Assembly: GCA_937949745.1 (NCBI GenBank)
Contig: CALECM010000098.1
Location: 1-42,580 of the forward strand
From: an uncultured Bacteroidales bacterium
Lineage (GTDB): Bacteria; Bacteroidota; Bacteroidia; Bacteroidales; WCHB1-69
Reading direction: 5' to 3'
Length of the DNA: 42,580 bases
Position numbers and translations under genes: made by a program. Each line of letters starts with the position of its first letter. Position 1 is the first letter of the stretch. The notes under the pieces were generated by a model. It was not told where the DNA came from, searched no databases, and was given only the letters and a program-made list of their open reading frames with translations. This document shows, one piece after another, positions 16,449 through 25,069 of the stretch.

Positions 16449-17441
16449 TTACAAATATAATCGTTTTTTAAAATGCGCCAACTTTTGCAATATCCTGTAG
16501 ACAATTCCGGTTTGATGAGGAAATAACCGGAAAAGCCAGGCTTCCAACCTGTAATAACGGGAAGCGCTCAATCGCATCACCCGGAAAAGATCCCGGTTTT
16601 GGTACCATGTTTCCGACAATTTCTTTCGTTCTTCCCGTCCCATCCCTATCGTATTGGAAAGAGAACCGTTAATAGCCAGGCTTACCAGATTGGCCATAAT
16701 ACCGTAATCTTCTTTTTCCACATGTTCTTCGAGGTACCGGGACAGGCTCCGGCTCACTTTGACCAGGTCGTACGCTTTTTTGGGATTGACGGAACGTGTG
16801 GTGGAACCTTCCCGTAAATTAACATGATAGAACACTTTATTGACCATGGAAACCCTTCCGGCAGGATAAAAAATCCTGGGCAGTATTTCATTATCCTCAT
16901 GATAAACCCCTTCCATAAAACGCAGTCGACGGTCTTCCAGAAATTGCCGTTTATATAAACAAAACGGGACACAGTTCTGGAATTGAGGATAAGATAAAAA
17001 CTCCTTCCCGCTTATAACCATATCCGGTTCTGTCGAATCATATTGCTGCCTGCGCCGGCGGGAAGTGCCGGATACATTATCCGCGCACACCAGGAGAATA
17101 TCCAATTGAAGAACATGACATTTGTGCAGACATTCCTGTAAAATATTTCCTTCGATATAATCGTCCGAATCCACAAACCAGATATATTCACCCTTCGCGA
17201 TATCCAATCCCCGGTTACGGGCCGCACTTTGTCCCGAATTGGGCTGAGTCAATACCGTAATATTTTGATGTTGTTTCTCATATTCCCGGATAATATCCGG
17301 AGAACGGTCGGTAGAACCGTCATCCACCACGATGATCTCGTATTCTTCAGGAGGAAGATCCTGAGAGAGAAGGCTGTCGAGACATTTCCCGAGATAACCG
17401 GCTGTATTATATACCGGGACTATAAAGGATATTTTCGTCAT
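16449..17441 (-). CDS. Family 2 glycosyltransferase
   Basis: The 330-residue inverting GT-A enzyme shows ISFIVPVYNTAGYLGKCLDSLLSQ, the nucleotide-binding IIVVDDGSTDRSPDIIREYE, NSGQSAARNRGLDIAKGEYIWFVDSDD (DxD metal site) and a later VYHEDNEILPRIFY (ED-type catalytic region). The C-terminal 80 residues are helical and basic. It begins 1 base after the pyruvyl transferase stop, so translation is probably coupled. The sugar cannot be predicted. Confidence 0.92.
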   Translation of the reverse strand: MTKISFIVPVYNTAGYLGKCLDSLLSQDLPPEEYEIIVVDDGSTDRSPDIIREYEKQHQNITVLTQPNSGQSAARNRGLDIAKGEYIWFVDSDDYIEGNILQECLHKCHVLQLDILLVCADNVSGTSRRRRQQYDSTEPDMVISGKEFLSYPQFQNCVPFCLYKRQFLEDRRLRFMEGVYHEDNEILPRIFYPAGRVSMVNKVFYHVNLREGSTTRSVNPKKAYDLVKVSRSLSRYLEEHVEKEDYGIMANLVSLAINGSLSNTIGMGREERKKLSETWYQNRDLFRVMRLSASRYYRLEAWLFRLFPHQTGIVYRILQKLAHFKKRLYL

Positions 17442-17442
17442 A

Positions 17443-18567
17443 TCAGGATAATAAAGACATGGTCAAAAATTGCCGTGACCGTTCCCGTTCCCGGTCCAGT
17501 ATTTGATTTACCGTGGTCCAATCTACCGGATCATTAAGTTTTTCCACGGTTAAGATTTCATTTTCTCCGATAAGCCGGTCTTCAAGCGAAAACAGTTTCA
17601 ATACAGAATCAAAACGGGCAAGACCTCTCTGCCTGTTTCCCACTGCAAAGAAAGGCTTATTGAAAAGTATGGAAAAAACCACACCATGAAAAGAATCGGT
17701 AATCACAAACCGGGCTTTATGGAATCCTTCCAACCATTTTTCAACGGGTGGAACCACATATTCCCGGTATTCTTCGTTATAAACCGCATCCGTATAAACG
17801 GAAAAAGTATGATCTTTCAGATAATCCGCTGTTTTTTTTATCAAATTCTCTTTACCCGGAGAAGACGAAAAAATATAGGTAAAAATCCCATTTTGGGAAT
17901 TATTTTTCTCCGCATCCGGAACCAGGGAAAGATAATCCTCTTTATCCCAAAGCATCGTAGGATCGATCAATTGCACGGCCTCGCGATCCAGATACTTCCG
18001 ACATAGTTCCACGCCTGAATCTTCCCTGACGGAAACCGCCCTGAAAGAAGTCAGAGCTTCACGGGCCATCCGGGTTTGCGTAGGAGAAAATTCCCAGTCC
18101 GATACTCCGAAAGAAGCCGCGTAGGAAATTTTTACAGCTTTGGGATTATCCACAAAAGTAAGGAACATCGCATCCAACGTATAACGGTTATAATAGGGGC
18201 GCCAAACCTGGTCGCTTCCCGTTATATAGGCATCAAACCCTTCGCTATTTAGTCTTTCAAAACGGTTTGTATTGGCCGTAGTATGGAGATATTTTCCGAT
18301 AAATGCGTCCGTATTCCCATATAGGACTTTATTCCGTTTACTGTCTAACCACACCGGAACGGAAGGTTCTTGATTTCTCCCTGACCAACTTTTCACAAAT
18401 CTTTTCCCGATCGATAAGACCGTACGGAAGGTAAGACGTTGATTTCCCTTATGGCAAACCACCTGCGCCTCATGGCCCATTTTTTCCAGATATTCCTGTA
18501 AGGCGTATGCCTGGATAATTCCTCCGTAATTATGGGCGAGCGGCTGGGTTAAGATGGCTATTTTCAT
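17443..18567 (-). CDS. Polysaccharide pyruvyl transferase family protein
   Basis: The 374-residue protein belongs to the CsaB/WcaK/PssM-like group, which adds ketal pyruvate from phosphoenolpyruvate to a sugar residue and makes the polymer acidic. Visible marks are AILTQPLAHNYGGIIQAYALQEYL at the start, the mid GSDQVWRP, YAASFG, VREDSG, DPTML and late VITDSFHGVVFSILFNKPF (family-typical SxHG). The ATG overlaps the upstream iron-sulfur protein gene by 4 bases (ATGA). This pairing with an F420-dehydrogenase-beta-like gene recurs in Bacteroidota polysaccharide clusters. Confidence 0.9.
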   Translation of the reverse strand: MKIAILTQPLAHNYGGIIQAYALQEYLEKMGHEAQVVCHKGNQRLTFRTVLSIGKRFVKSWSGRNQEPSVPVWLDSKRNKVLYGNTDAFIGKYLHTTANTNRFERLNSEGFDAYITGSDQVWRPYYNRYTLDAMFLTFVDNPKAVKISYAASFGVSDWEFSPTQTRMAREALTSFRAVSVREDSGVELCRKYLDREAVQLIDPTMLWDKEDYLSLVPDAEKNNSQNGIFTYIFSSSPGKENLIKKTADYLKDHTFSVYTDAVYNEEYREYVVPPVEKWLEGFHKARFVITDSFHGVVFSILFNKPFFAVGNRQRGLARFDSVLKLFSLEDRLIGENEILTVEKLNDPVDWTTVNQILDRERERSRQFLTMSLLS

Positions 18568-19709
18568 CGGTTGTCATGCAAAAAATTAGATAATCTTTGT
18601 TTGATCCGGACCCATATTCCCGGTTTTAGATAATGTGCGATAAGTCCGGATACCGGTTCGTTCTTCCTTATGAAGCGGTTAAAAAATCTGGTCCGGTTCG
18701 GATGCGCGGCACAAGAAATCTCCAATGCCGGATTTCCTTTCAAAACCGTTTCATACGGAACCTCATTAAATTCTATATCCACATCCGAAAGAATTTCCAT
18801 AGCCTTATGCGAATGGAGCAACACCGCACTGACACCCTTATTATCGTAAAAATCAGGAAAAAAATTGCGGATACCCCAAAAATCGCCTAAGGTAACATCA
18901 CTGCCGGAGGCGCAACCTTTACTTTTGCAACAGGAACAGGAAGGACGCAGATAGAGATTTTTTAAAAATCCGTTCATAAAAATATTCCGACGAAACATCT
19001 CCGTATAGAGAACCGCTTTTGATCCGGCATCCTGAATGGTAAAACTGAATTCTTCCCAACCGATGCTTTTATCCCGGAAATTGATCCGCATATTCTTATG
19101 GGCCGGGATCAGTCCGTCAATATAGTTCCGCCATACTGCCGGAGACGGTACGCCGTGACAAATGATATCCACCGTGGTCAGATTCGGATATTCCTCATCG
19201 AGGAACCTGTTTAAACCCGCAATCTGGCATGGAGTTCCTGAGAAAAGTACGTTACGTCCGTCATCCAAAAAGTTTTTCGCAGATTGAAATATGGTTCCTA
19301 AGCGGCTTTGCACATACTTACTTCCCCGGAAAACGGATATACCTTCCATTGTTTCGCTGTAGGAATGAACAACTTCCTGATTCTCATCGAAACACCCTCC
19401 GAATACGATTCCCCCTTTTGCTATCGTTTTCTGCGCCAGTAAAGAAAATATACCTCCGGAAGAGGAAGCAAGCCTTATTTCTTCATCTCTGTTGACGGCA
19501 GTCCATACTTTACCGTTTTTTCGTTCGGGATAGGGAGACAATACCGGACAACTGGCGGTACATTTACCGCATTCAATACAAAGCCGCCGATTGACCGAAG
19601 GACGTAAAAAACCCTCCTGATCCGCCGGCATGGAAATCGCTTCCACGGGACAACTATTCATGCAGGCGCTGCATCCTGAGCAATGGGTATAATCGGCTAA
19701 TTCAGGCAT
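18564..19709 (-). CDS. Coenzyme F420 hydrogenase/dehydrogenase beta-subunit-like iron-sulfur protein
   Basis: The 381-residue protein starts with two 4Fe-4S ferredoxin motifs, CSGCSACMNSCP and CIECGKCTASCP. These are followed by a FrhB-like domain (SSSGGIFSLLAQ, GGCFDENQEVVHS, RGSKYVQSRLG, VLFSGTPCQIAGL, DIICHGVPSPAVW, a CSCCKSKGC cluster site, SDVTLGDFWGI). The family moves electrons to flavin; in polysaccharide clusters its substrate is unknown, and no F420 is implied in Bacteroidota. I chose the ATG at 19709, 4 bases after the upstream stop, rather than an in-frame codon at 19838 that would bury the start inside the upstream gene. It overlaps the pyruvyl transferase gene by 4 bases. Confidence 0.9.
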   Translation of the reverse strand: MPELADYTHCSGCSACMNSCPVEAISMPADQEGFLRPSVNRRLCIECGKCTASCPVLSPYPERKNGKVWTAVNRDEEIRLASSSGGIFSLLAQKTIAKGGIVFGGCFDENQEVVHSYSETMEGISVFRGSKYVQSRLGTIFQSAKNFLDDGRNVLFSGTPCQIAGLNRFLDEEYPNLTTVDIICHGVPSPAVWRNYIDGLIPAHKNMRINFRDKSIGWEEFSFTIQDAGSKAVLYTEMFRRNIFMNGFLKNLYLRPSCSCCKSKGCASGSDVTLGDFWGIRNFFPDFYDNKGVSAVLLHSHKAMEILSDVDIEFNEVPYETVLKGNPALEISCAAHPNRTRFFNRFIRKNEPVSGLIAHYLKPGIWVRIKQRLSNFLHDNR

Positions 19710-19713
19710 TGTC

Positions 19714-20697
19714 TTATTTCTTTCGGTTCCTTTTATCCATGATATTTCCCGTAAAAGGAAATCGGTATAAATAGTATTTGCATAATAAGCGGAAATTATT
19801 TCCCGGATACTCACGTAAAAGCGTCCGGGCTTCTCCAAATCTTTTAAATTTCAACAGGTAATTAAAACGGATAAGATCGTATTTAAGCATAACCTGCCGT
19901 TTATAATGATCTTTTTCCACATCCGGCATGTTGGTCATTCTATCCAGCGTTTCCAATAATGTTTTCCGGTATGTGGCATATTTCCGGAGTATCTGCTCCT
20001 GACCGGAATATTGTCCCCTGGAGTGAGAGTTCTCCCTGACCAAAACATGGTAAAGATAAGACTTAATGGTAAGACATTTATTTTGATAGAGCAAAGGCAA
20101 ATAAAGTTGCCAGTTCTGTCCGGCATCTTTTTCCGTATAAATTTCCCTCGAAGGAATTAACTCGTCGATTTTAGAAATTTTGGCCATATATTCTCCGGGA
20201 GGATACCAGAATCCGTGTAATCCCAACAGGCAATCTTCAAAAAGGTCGACTTTGCCTTCCGTTTCCGGAATCACGCCGAACCTTCCCGTTTCTTCCAGTT
20301 TAATCTCATCTACCAAAATCGACTGGCACCTTACCATGCTAACCGTATCATCGCTTGTGTCCAATACTGCCACCATCTTTTCAATCGCGTCTTCCGCCGC
20401 ATAATAATCATCCGAATCGGGCCATACCAGATAGTCACCTTTCATCCATTTCAAACCTTTATTGATCGCCACAGACTGTCCGGAATTTTCCTGATAAAGA
20501 TAAGCGAGACTGTAACCTTTAGTTTCAAACGCAGGAATATAAGAACGGATAATTTCCGCGGAACGGTCCGTAGAACCGTCATCCACAACCAGCATCTCTA
20601 TATTCGGATAGGTTTGCGCCAGGATCGAATCCAGTAACCTCGGTATACAGGATGCCCCATTGTAACAGGGTGTGATAATACTGACCCGTTTATCCAT
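19714..20697 (-). CDS. Family 2 glycosyltransferase
   Basis: The 327-residue GT-A enzyme shows VSIITPCYNGASCIPRLLDSILAQ, MLVVDDGSTDRSAEII, ENSGQSVAINKGLKWMKGDYLVWPDSDDYY (DxD) and a helical, basic C-terminal part. The middle has TEKDAGQNWQLYLPLLY, the likely catalytic loop. Its ATG overlaps the flippase stop by 8 bases, so it is translated with it. No donor sugar can be predicted. Confidence 0.92.
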   Translation of the reverse strand: MDKRVSIITPCYNGASCIPRLLDSILAQTYPNIEMLVVDDGSTDRSAEIIRSYIPAFETKGYSLAYLYQENSGQSVAINKGLKWMKGDYLVWPDSDDYYAAEDAIEKMVAVLDTSDDTVSMVRCQSILVDEIKLEETGRFGVIPETEGKVDLFEDCLLGLHGFWYPPGEYMAKISKIDELIPSREIYTEKDAGQNWQLYLPLLYQNKCLTIKSYLYHVLVRENSHSRGQYSGQEQILRKYATYRKTLLETLDRMTNMPDVEKDHYKRQVMLKYDLIRFNYLLKFKRFGEARTLLREYPGNNFRLLCKYYLYRFPFTGNIMDKRNRKK

Positions 20698-22231
20698 TAC
20701 TTTTTCTTTTTAAAAAAGATAAAACCTTTGATTTCACCATTTTCCGCATTGCTCTGTTCATGGCTATATAATAACCTAATATTACGATAGAAACAGCCGA
20801 AGTTAAAAAAACCATGATAAAACGTAAAAAACCCTCTTCCATATTGCATTTTACACAGTAAGAGAGTCCGAATGCGATCAGCGAGATTCCAAGGCATATT
20901 GCCAAAACCTTCACAGCAAATTCCCTGACGGAAAATTGCGGTAAATATAATTTTAAGGTATACGCATTGGACAACATTCCCAGAAAAACCGAAAGTACCG
21001 AACAAATATAAGGTATTTCCGGGGTGCCGTTTAATTTAAATGCGATATAAGTGATCGGGATAATACTTAAATAGAGCGTGCCGTTGATCAGGCTCGGGCG
21101 CTTAATATGTCCCGTAGCATGGATAGCACTCAGGACGACCATTGACATTGTGGCAAACAGATTGAACATCAGGGTGAAAACGCAGAAAATGGAAGCATAG
21201 TCAGGTACGTTCTTCAACCACAAGCGCAAAACGAAATCCATCTCCAACATTAGAGGCAAAGAAACAATGAGCAATAACAGATAAGTCAATTTGGAAGTAT
21301 TGATCACTAATGAACGGGTGTCATTATAATGTCCGGCTGCATAACTTTTTACGATTTGAGGCCGGACCGCGATCACGATATTGTGGGCGAAGGCCATAAC
21401 GGCACCCTGCACCTGTATGGCCACTGTGTTGGCGGCATTCAGCAACGGACCGAAAAACATATTAAGTAAGATATTCACACCCTGCGTCCTGCCTACCACA
21501 CTTAAATTCCCGTACAGGTCCCAGCCGGAAAACGACAACATCGGATATATGATACTTTTATCCCATACGGGTTTGTATTTACATTCTTCAAAAAGTCTCG
21601 GGCAGTAAAACATATAAATCAACGTTACCACCACGGAAACCAGTAAAACCAGTCCGGCGTAAAGAATAAGCTTATCTCCTCCCCCGATCAGCAATAAATA
21701 AACGATTCCTAATTTGAGCAGGGTATTTAATATTTCGATGTACGCATAAATGCCCATCCGTTCGTGGGCGATAATAGAGGCGTTATAAGGCACCCGGATG
21801 ACCGTGACCATCATATTGAGGATAGAGAGCTGGTAAACCCACCTCGCCGCATGCATCCGGTTTTCAGGGATGACCAGTTTGTTTTCCAGAAACCACAATC
21901 CGATAGTTTCCCCTAAAATCAGGATAATAACGGCGATCAGGATGTGGATGGTCATGGCGGAGGAAAAAGTTTTTTTCAATCGCTCCATGTCATTTTTTCC
22001 CAATTCGAAAGTAAGGAAACGGGAAGTCGTTCCGCTCATGGCCGCATTCAGGAAAGTAAACATCGCGATTACGCCGCTTACGATGCCATAAATCCCGAAA
22101 TCCTCAATCCCCAGCACATTCAGTGTAACACGGGAAGTATAGAGGCTTATCAACATGGAGAACAGCATCCTGACGTAGAGCAAGGTTGTATTCTTCGCTA
22201 TTCTTTTTTTGTTGATCGAGGATTGTTCCAC
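20690..22231 (-). CDS. Wzx-type polysaccharide flippase (MATE/MOP superfamily)
   Basis: The roughly 513-residue protein has about fourteen hydrophobic helices and opens with RIAKNTTLLYVRMLFSMLISLYTSRVTLNVLGIEDFGIYGIV, the typical lipopolysaccharide flippase N-terminus. TSRFLTFELG and VIRVPYNASIIAHERM are also family-typical. It would turn lipid-linked repeat units to the periplasmic side. Two overlapping codons can start it: TTG 22234 or GTG 22231; I use GTG. A promoter lies immediately upstream, so this is the first gene of the cluster. Confidence 0.9.
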   Translation of the reverse strand: MEQSSINKKRIAKNTTLLYVRMLFSMLISLYTSRVTLNVLGIEDFGIYGIVSGVIAMFTFLNAAMSGTTSRFLTFELGKNDMERLKKTFSSAMTIHILIAVIILILGETIGLWFLENKLVIPENRMHAARWVYQLSILNMMVTVIRVPYNASIIAHERMGIYAYIEILNTLLKLGIVYLLLIGGGDKLILYAGLVLLVSVVVTLIYMFYCPRLFEECKYKPVWDKSIIYPMLSFSGWDLYGNLSVVGRTQGVNILLNMFFGPLLNAANTVAIQVQGAVMAFAHNIVIAVRPQIVKSYAAGHYNDTRSLVINTSKLTYLLLLIVSLPLMLEMDFVLRLWLKNVPDYASIFCVFTLMFNLFATMSMVVLSAIHATGHIKRPSLINGTLYLSIIPITYIAFKLNGTPEIPYICSVLSVFLGMLSNAYTLKLYLPQFSVREFAVKVLAICLGISLIAFGLSYCVKCNMEEGFLRFIMVFLTSAVSIVILGYYIAMNRAMRKMVKSKVLSFLKRKSNG

Positions 22232-22250
22232 CAATTGATTAAATAAGCTA

Positions 22251-22282
22251 CAAAAATAGTAAAATACCCGTTATTAAACAAA
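22251..22282 (-). promoter_or_regulatory. Promoter of the polysaccharide cluster
   Basis: On the minus strand TTTG (22279-22282), a 20-base spacer, then TATTTTTG (22251-22258), a close match to the Bacteroidota TTTG-N19-TAnnTTTG promoter. The predicted start site is about 10-15 bases before the flippase start codon. Confidence 0.7.
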
Positions 22283-22287
22283 ATCGT

Positions 22288-22295
22288 TATCTTTG
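22288..22295 (+). promoter_or_regulatory. Probable -7 element of the M20 peptidase gene
   Basis: TATCTTTG matches TAnnTTTG, 45 bases before the ATG at 22341. It lies 5 bases from the -33 box of the opposing cluster promoter, so the two may compete. No clear -33 box of its own. Confidence 0.5.
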
Positions 22296-22340
22296 CAACT
22301 CTTACAGATTATATATATTCATCAATAAAAATAAATAGGT

Positions 22341-23711
22341 ATGAAAGATTTAAAAAATTACATCCAGACAAATCAGGAAAGGTTCCTGGAAGAGCTTTTC
22401 AGCCTGATCCGTATTCCGTCGATCAGTTCGCAGGAAAACCATAAACAAGATATGGTGAAATGCGCGGAACGTTGGCGGGAACTGATCCTGGAGGCCGGCG
22501 CGGATAAGTGCGAGGTAATGCCTACCGCAGGTAATCCGGTGGTTTACGGTGAAAAAATAATATCTCCCAAACTTCCCACTGTAATGGTATACGGACATTA
22601 TGACGTCATGCCGGAGGATCCCGTGGAACTATGGAACACCAAACCTTTCGAACCTGTGATCAAAGACGGAAAAATCTGGGCGCGCGGCGCGGATGACGAT
22701 AAAGGACAATCTTTCATGCATGCCAAAGCATTCGAATATCTGGTAAGAACCAACCAACTTACCTGTAATGTTAAATTTATGATCGAAGGGGAAGAAGAGA
22801 TCGGAAGCAAAAACCTTTACGATTTTTGTGAAAAAAATAAGGAAATGCTCAAAGCGGATGTGATACTGGTATCAGACACCAGCATGATCGCCACCGACAC
22901 GCCTTCCATTACCGTAGGTTTAAGAGGATTGACTTATCTGGAAGTGGAAGTTACCGGTCCCGACCACGACCTTCACTCCGGAATTTTCGGTGGAGCCGTA
23001 GCCAACCCGATCAACGTACTTTGCCAAATGATCGCTTCGCTTACCGACGAGAATAACCACATCACTATTCCGCATTTCTATGACGACGTACTGGAAATTT
23101 CCCGCGAAGAAAGGGATTTAATGGCTCAGGCACCCTTTGACCTGGAAAAATATAAGAAATCGATCGATGTGGAAGAGGTACAGGGAGAAGCCGGCTATAC
23201 GACGCTGGAACGTACCGGTATCAGGCCGACATTAGACGTTTGCGGTATTTGGGGAGGTTACACCGGCGAAGGATCCAAAACCATACTTCCTTCCAAAGCA
23301 CACGCCAAAATATCCATGCGGTTGGTTCCCAATCAGAATTCGGGTAAAATAAGCGAATTATTCCAGAAACATTTCGAATCTATCGCGCCAAAAAGCGTAA
23401 AAGTAAAAGTATTTCCGGGACACGGAGGGGAAGCTTATGTTTCGCCATTGGATATGCCGGCTTACAAAGCCGCCGAAAAAGCATACGAAACCACATTCGG
23501 AAAACGCCCCATCCCTACCCGCAGCGGCGGAAGCATCCCGATCGTAGCCGGATTCGAGAAGATATTGGGAACCAAATCCATTTTAATGGGATTCGGACTG
23601 GAAGAAGACGCGATCCATTCACCTAATGAAAGTTATAAACTGGAACATTTCCTGAAAGGGATCGAAACGATTCCCTATTTCTATAAGTATTTCACTGAAT
23701 TGATGAGTTAA
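22341..23711 (+). CDS. M20-family dipeptidase (metallopeptidase)
   Basis: The 456-residue cytosolic zinc peptidase is of the ArgE/DapE/PepV-CNDP class. Metal and catalytic motifs: VYGHYDVMPEDP (His ligand and Asp), WARGADDDKGQ (bridging Asp), MIEGEEEIGS (catalytic Glu-Glu), LVSDTSM (Asp ligand) and a late GLEEDAIHSPNE (His ligand). A lid/dimerisation domain occupies roughly 205-360 (GLRGLTYLEVEVTGPDHDLHSG, then IWGGYTGEGSKTILPSKAHAKISMRLVPNQ). It most resembles non-specific di/tripeptidases of this group. It stands alone, with its own -7 element and terminator. Confidence 0.93.
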   Translation: MKDLKNYIQTNQERFLEELFSLIRIPSISSQENHKQDMVKCAERWRELILEAGADKCEVMPTAGNPVVYGEKIISPKLPTVMVYGHYDVMPEDPVELWNTKPFEPVIKDGKIWARGADDDKGQSFMHAKAFEYLVRTNQLTCNVKFMIEGEEEIGSKNLYDFCEKNKEMLKADVILVSDTSMIATDTPSITVGLRGLTYLEVEVTGPDHDLHSGIFGGAVANPINVLCQMIASLTDENNHITIPHFYDDVLEISREERDLMAQAPFDLEKYKKSIDVEEVQGEAGYTTLERTGIRPTLDVCGIWGGYTGEGSKTILPSKAHAKISMRLVPNQNSGKISELFQKHFESIAPKSVKVKVFPGHGGEAYVSPLDMPAYKAAEKAYETTFGKRPIPTRSGGSIPIVAGFEKILGTKSILMGFGLEEDAIHSPNESYKLEHFLKGIETIPYFYKYFTELMS

Positions 23712-23748
23712 TCATCTGCTTTCTTCGCTTGCACAAAATAAAATAACA

Positions 23749-23786
23749 TAGCCGCCCGGTTCCTGAACGTAAGGCGGCTATTTTAC
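23749..23786 (+). terminator. Rho-independent terminator of the M20 peptidase gene
   Basis: Perfect 8-bp stem TAGCCGCC / GGCGGCTA (23749-23756 with 23773-23780), 16-base loop, followed by TTTTAC. It lies 38 bases after the peptidase stop. Confidence 0.8.
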
Positions 23787-23802
23787 TTTGATGAACTTAT
23801 CC

Positions 23803-23927
23803 CCCGTTGGCTTCGACGGAACTCAGCCAACGGGTAACTCTTTATGTTATCATCCTGAGCAAAGCGAGGGATCTTTAAAAATAGAATATCCCTTCTCCCT
23901 TCGACTAAACTCAGGGAGAAGGGATAT
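23803..23927. repeat. Three REP-like palindromic hairpins with a shared loop motif
   Basis: Hairpin 1 has a perfect 10-bp stem (23803-23812 / 23825-23834) and hairpin 2 a perfect 15-16-bp stem (23886-23900 / 23913-23927). The stems are unrelated in sequence, but both have 12-base loops of the form TCGAC-NNA-ACTC, closed by CT..AG. Between them, around 23852-23872, a weaker hairpin carries the reverse-complement form of the motif (CTGAG..CGAGG). This behaves as a dispersed intergenic repeat family; it lies between the peptidase terminator and tRNA-Ser. Confidence 0.75.
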
Positions 23928-24013
23928 TGTAATATTTAGTCCAAAAATAATTTTAACAAAACATCCTGTTATATTAAAAAAAATACTATTTTTGCGCTCT
24001 GAAAAAATAAGCC

Positions 24014-24100
24014 GGAGAGGTGGGTGAGTGGCTGAAACCACCAGTTTGCTAAACTGACGTACGGGTAACTGTACCGAGGGTTCGAATCCCTCTCTCTCCG
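24014..24100 (+). tRNA. tRNA-Ser (anticodon GCT)
   Basis: The 87-base molecule folds as a class II tRNA. Acceptor stem GGAGAGG pairs with TCTCTCC (one G-U), the anticodon loop is TTGCTAA with GCT (reads AGC/AGU serine codons), there is a long variable arm (GTACGGGTAACTGTAC region), and the T arm is GAGGG-TTCGAAT-CCCTC. The discriminator is G, as in serine tRNAs. CCA is not encoded. Confidence 0.95.
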
Positions 24101-24130
24101 CAAAAAAAGCTGAGAATCAGCAAATTACAG

Positions 24131-24185
24131 AACAAAACACCCAATTTTACACCCAAGAATGTGAAATTGGGTGTTTTGTTTTTTT
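24131..24185 (+). terminator. Strong Rho-independent terminator after tRNA-Ser
   Basis: Perfect 17-bp stem (24131-24147 with 24164-24180), AACAAAACACCCAATTT pairing with its complement, 16-base loop, followed by five Ts. It begins 31 bases after the tRNA. A small GCTGA..TCAGC hairpin sits between. The stem is A/T-flanked on both sides, so it could work in both directions and would also end the minus-strand GNAT transcript. Confidence 0.85.
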
Positions 24186-24292
24186 ATATCCCTGAATCTT
24201 TCAATGTTTGGAATGCAAATCTGGCAGAAGGATAAGTCTTCAGCCTCCTCTAATAACTTCAATTATTTCGTCTTTAGTCGCTTTTTCTATTT

Positions 24293-24745
24293 CTACATAT
24301 TCAGTCTTTTTCTTAACATAACCATATCTTTAAGCATTATTCCATTCTCAAAAATCGGCTCATCAAACTTTTCCAAAAAGAAATTTTTCTTCAAATCGTA
24401 TTGAGAATAACCATTTCTCTCGTAAAAATGAATCTGCCTCAATCCGCAATCCCCTGTTCCAACAATTATAGTCTTATAATTTCCTTTTCGGGCTATTTTT
24501 TCGATTTCCCTCATTAAAAGACTTCCTATTCCTTTATTTTGCATTTCCAAAGAAACTGCAATATTCATTATTTCTATTGTTTCTTCATCGTGAGGAAATA
24601 AGCAAAATACTCCAACTTTTTCTTCTTTGATTTTTGCAACGTAAACATCCGAATCAAAAAGATATTTATTAATTGCTTCAATTGTTTCGTCTGCAAGCAA
24701 AAGCAATTCATATGGATAATTATTTTCTACTTTTTCTAGTTTCAT
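24293..24745 (-). CDS. GNAT-family N-acetyltransferase
   Basis: The approximately 150-residue single GNAT domain shows the acetyl-CoA motif A as VSLEMQNKGIGSLLMREIEKIA (Q/RxxGxG/A), then motif B IHFYERNGYSQYD. The end FDEPIFENGIMLKDMVMLRKRL is typical of a small acetyltransferase subfamily common in Firmicutes and Bacteroidota. The substrate is unknown. I prefer the ATG at 24745; a GTG at 24778 would add 11 residues. Base composition is clearly AT-richer than the upstream core, which suggests acquisition. It is the first gene after tRNA-Ser. Confidence 0.85.
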   Translation of the reverse strand: MKLEKVENNYPYELLLLADETIEAINKYLFDSDVYVAKIKEEKVGVFCLFPHDEETIEIMNIAVSLEMQNKGIGSLLMREIEKIARKGNYKTIIVGTGDCGLRQIHFYERNGYSQYDLKKNFFLEKFDEPIFENGIMLKDMVMLRKRLNM

Positions 24746-25069
24746 TTTCACTGATTTATTGGTAATCACCTTGAGCACTATTATTTTTGGTATGACAGGT
24801 GCTCAAAAACAGAGTATCCTATTTATTTCATCTTACTTATGCAAAGTTAGTAAATATTTGACAGCCAATATATAGTTATTTCTTAGAATCTTTGCTATTG
24901 TTTGCTAAGTGGCTTAATTTACGGGGTTTTTTAATGCAAAGATTTGAACTTCCAACCTATGGAGATAGCTTCAATAGAAGCTGTTAATTAAAAGATTAGA
25001 ATTACATTCCTCGCTTTCTGCCCAGGCATACTTCTTTGCACCTTGTTATACATCAATTTCTTATTCCGT
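24746..25069. other. Intergenic region with a minus-strand -7 element
   Basis: No gene is visible in these AT-rich 324 bases. On the minus strand TAACTTTG at 24842-24849 fits the TAnnTTTG element and probably serves the GNAT gene, leaving a leader of about 90 bases. A T-arm-like stretch around 24940-24960 is too degenerate to call. Confidence 0.5.

Noticed and set aside
24930..24965. A T-arm-like stretch (GGAAG-TTCAAAT-CTTTG on the minus strand) resembling a tRNA fragment
   Set aside because: The stem is imperfect and no other tRNA arm is present; likely chance.
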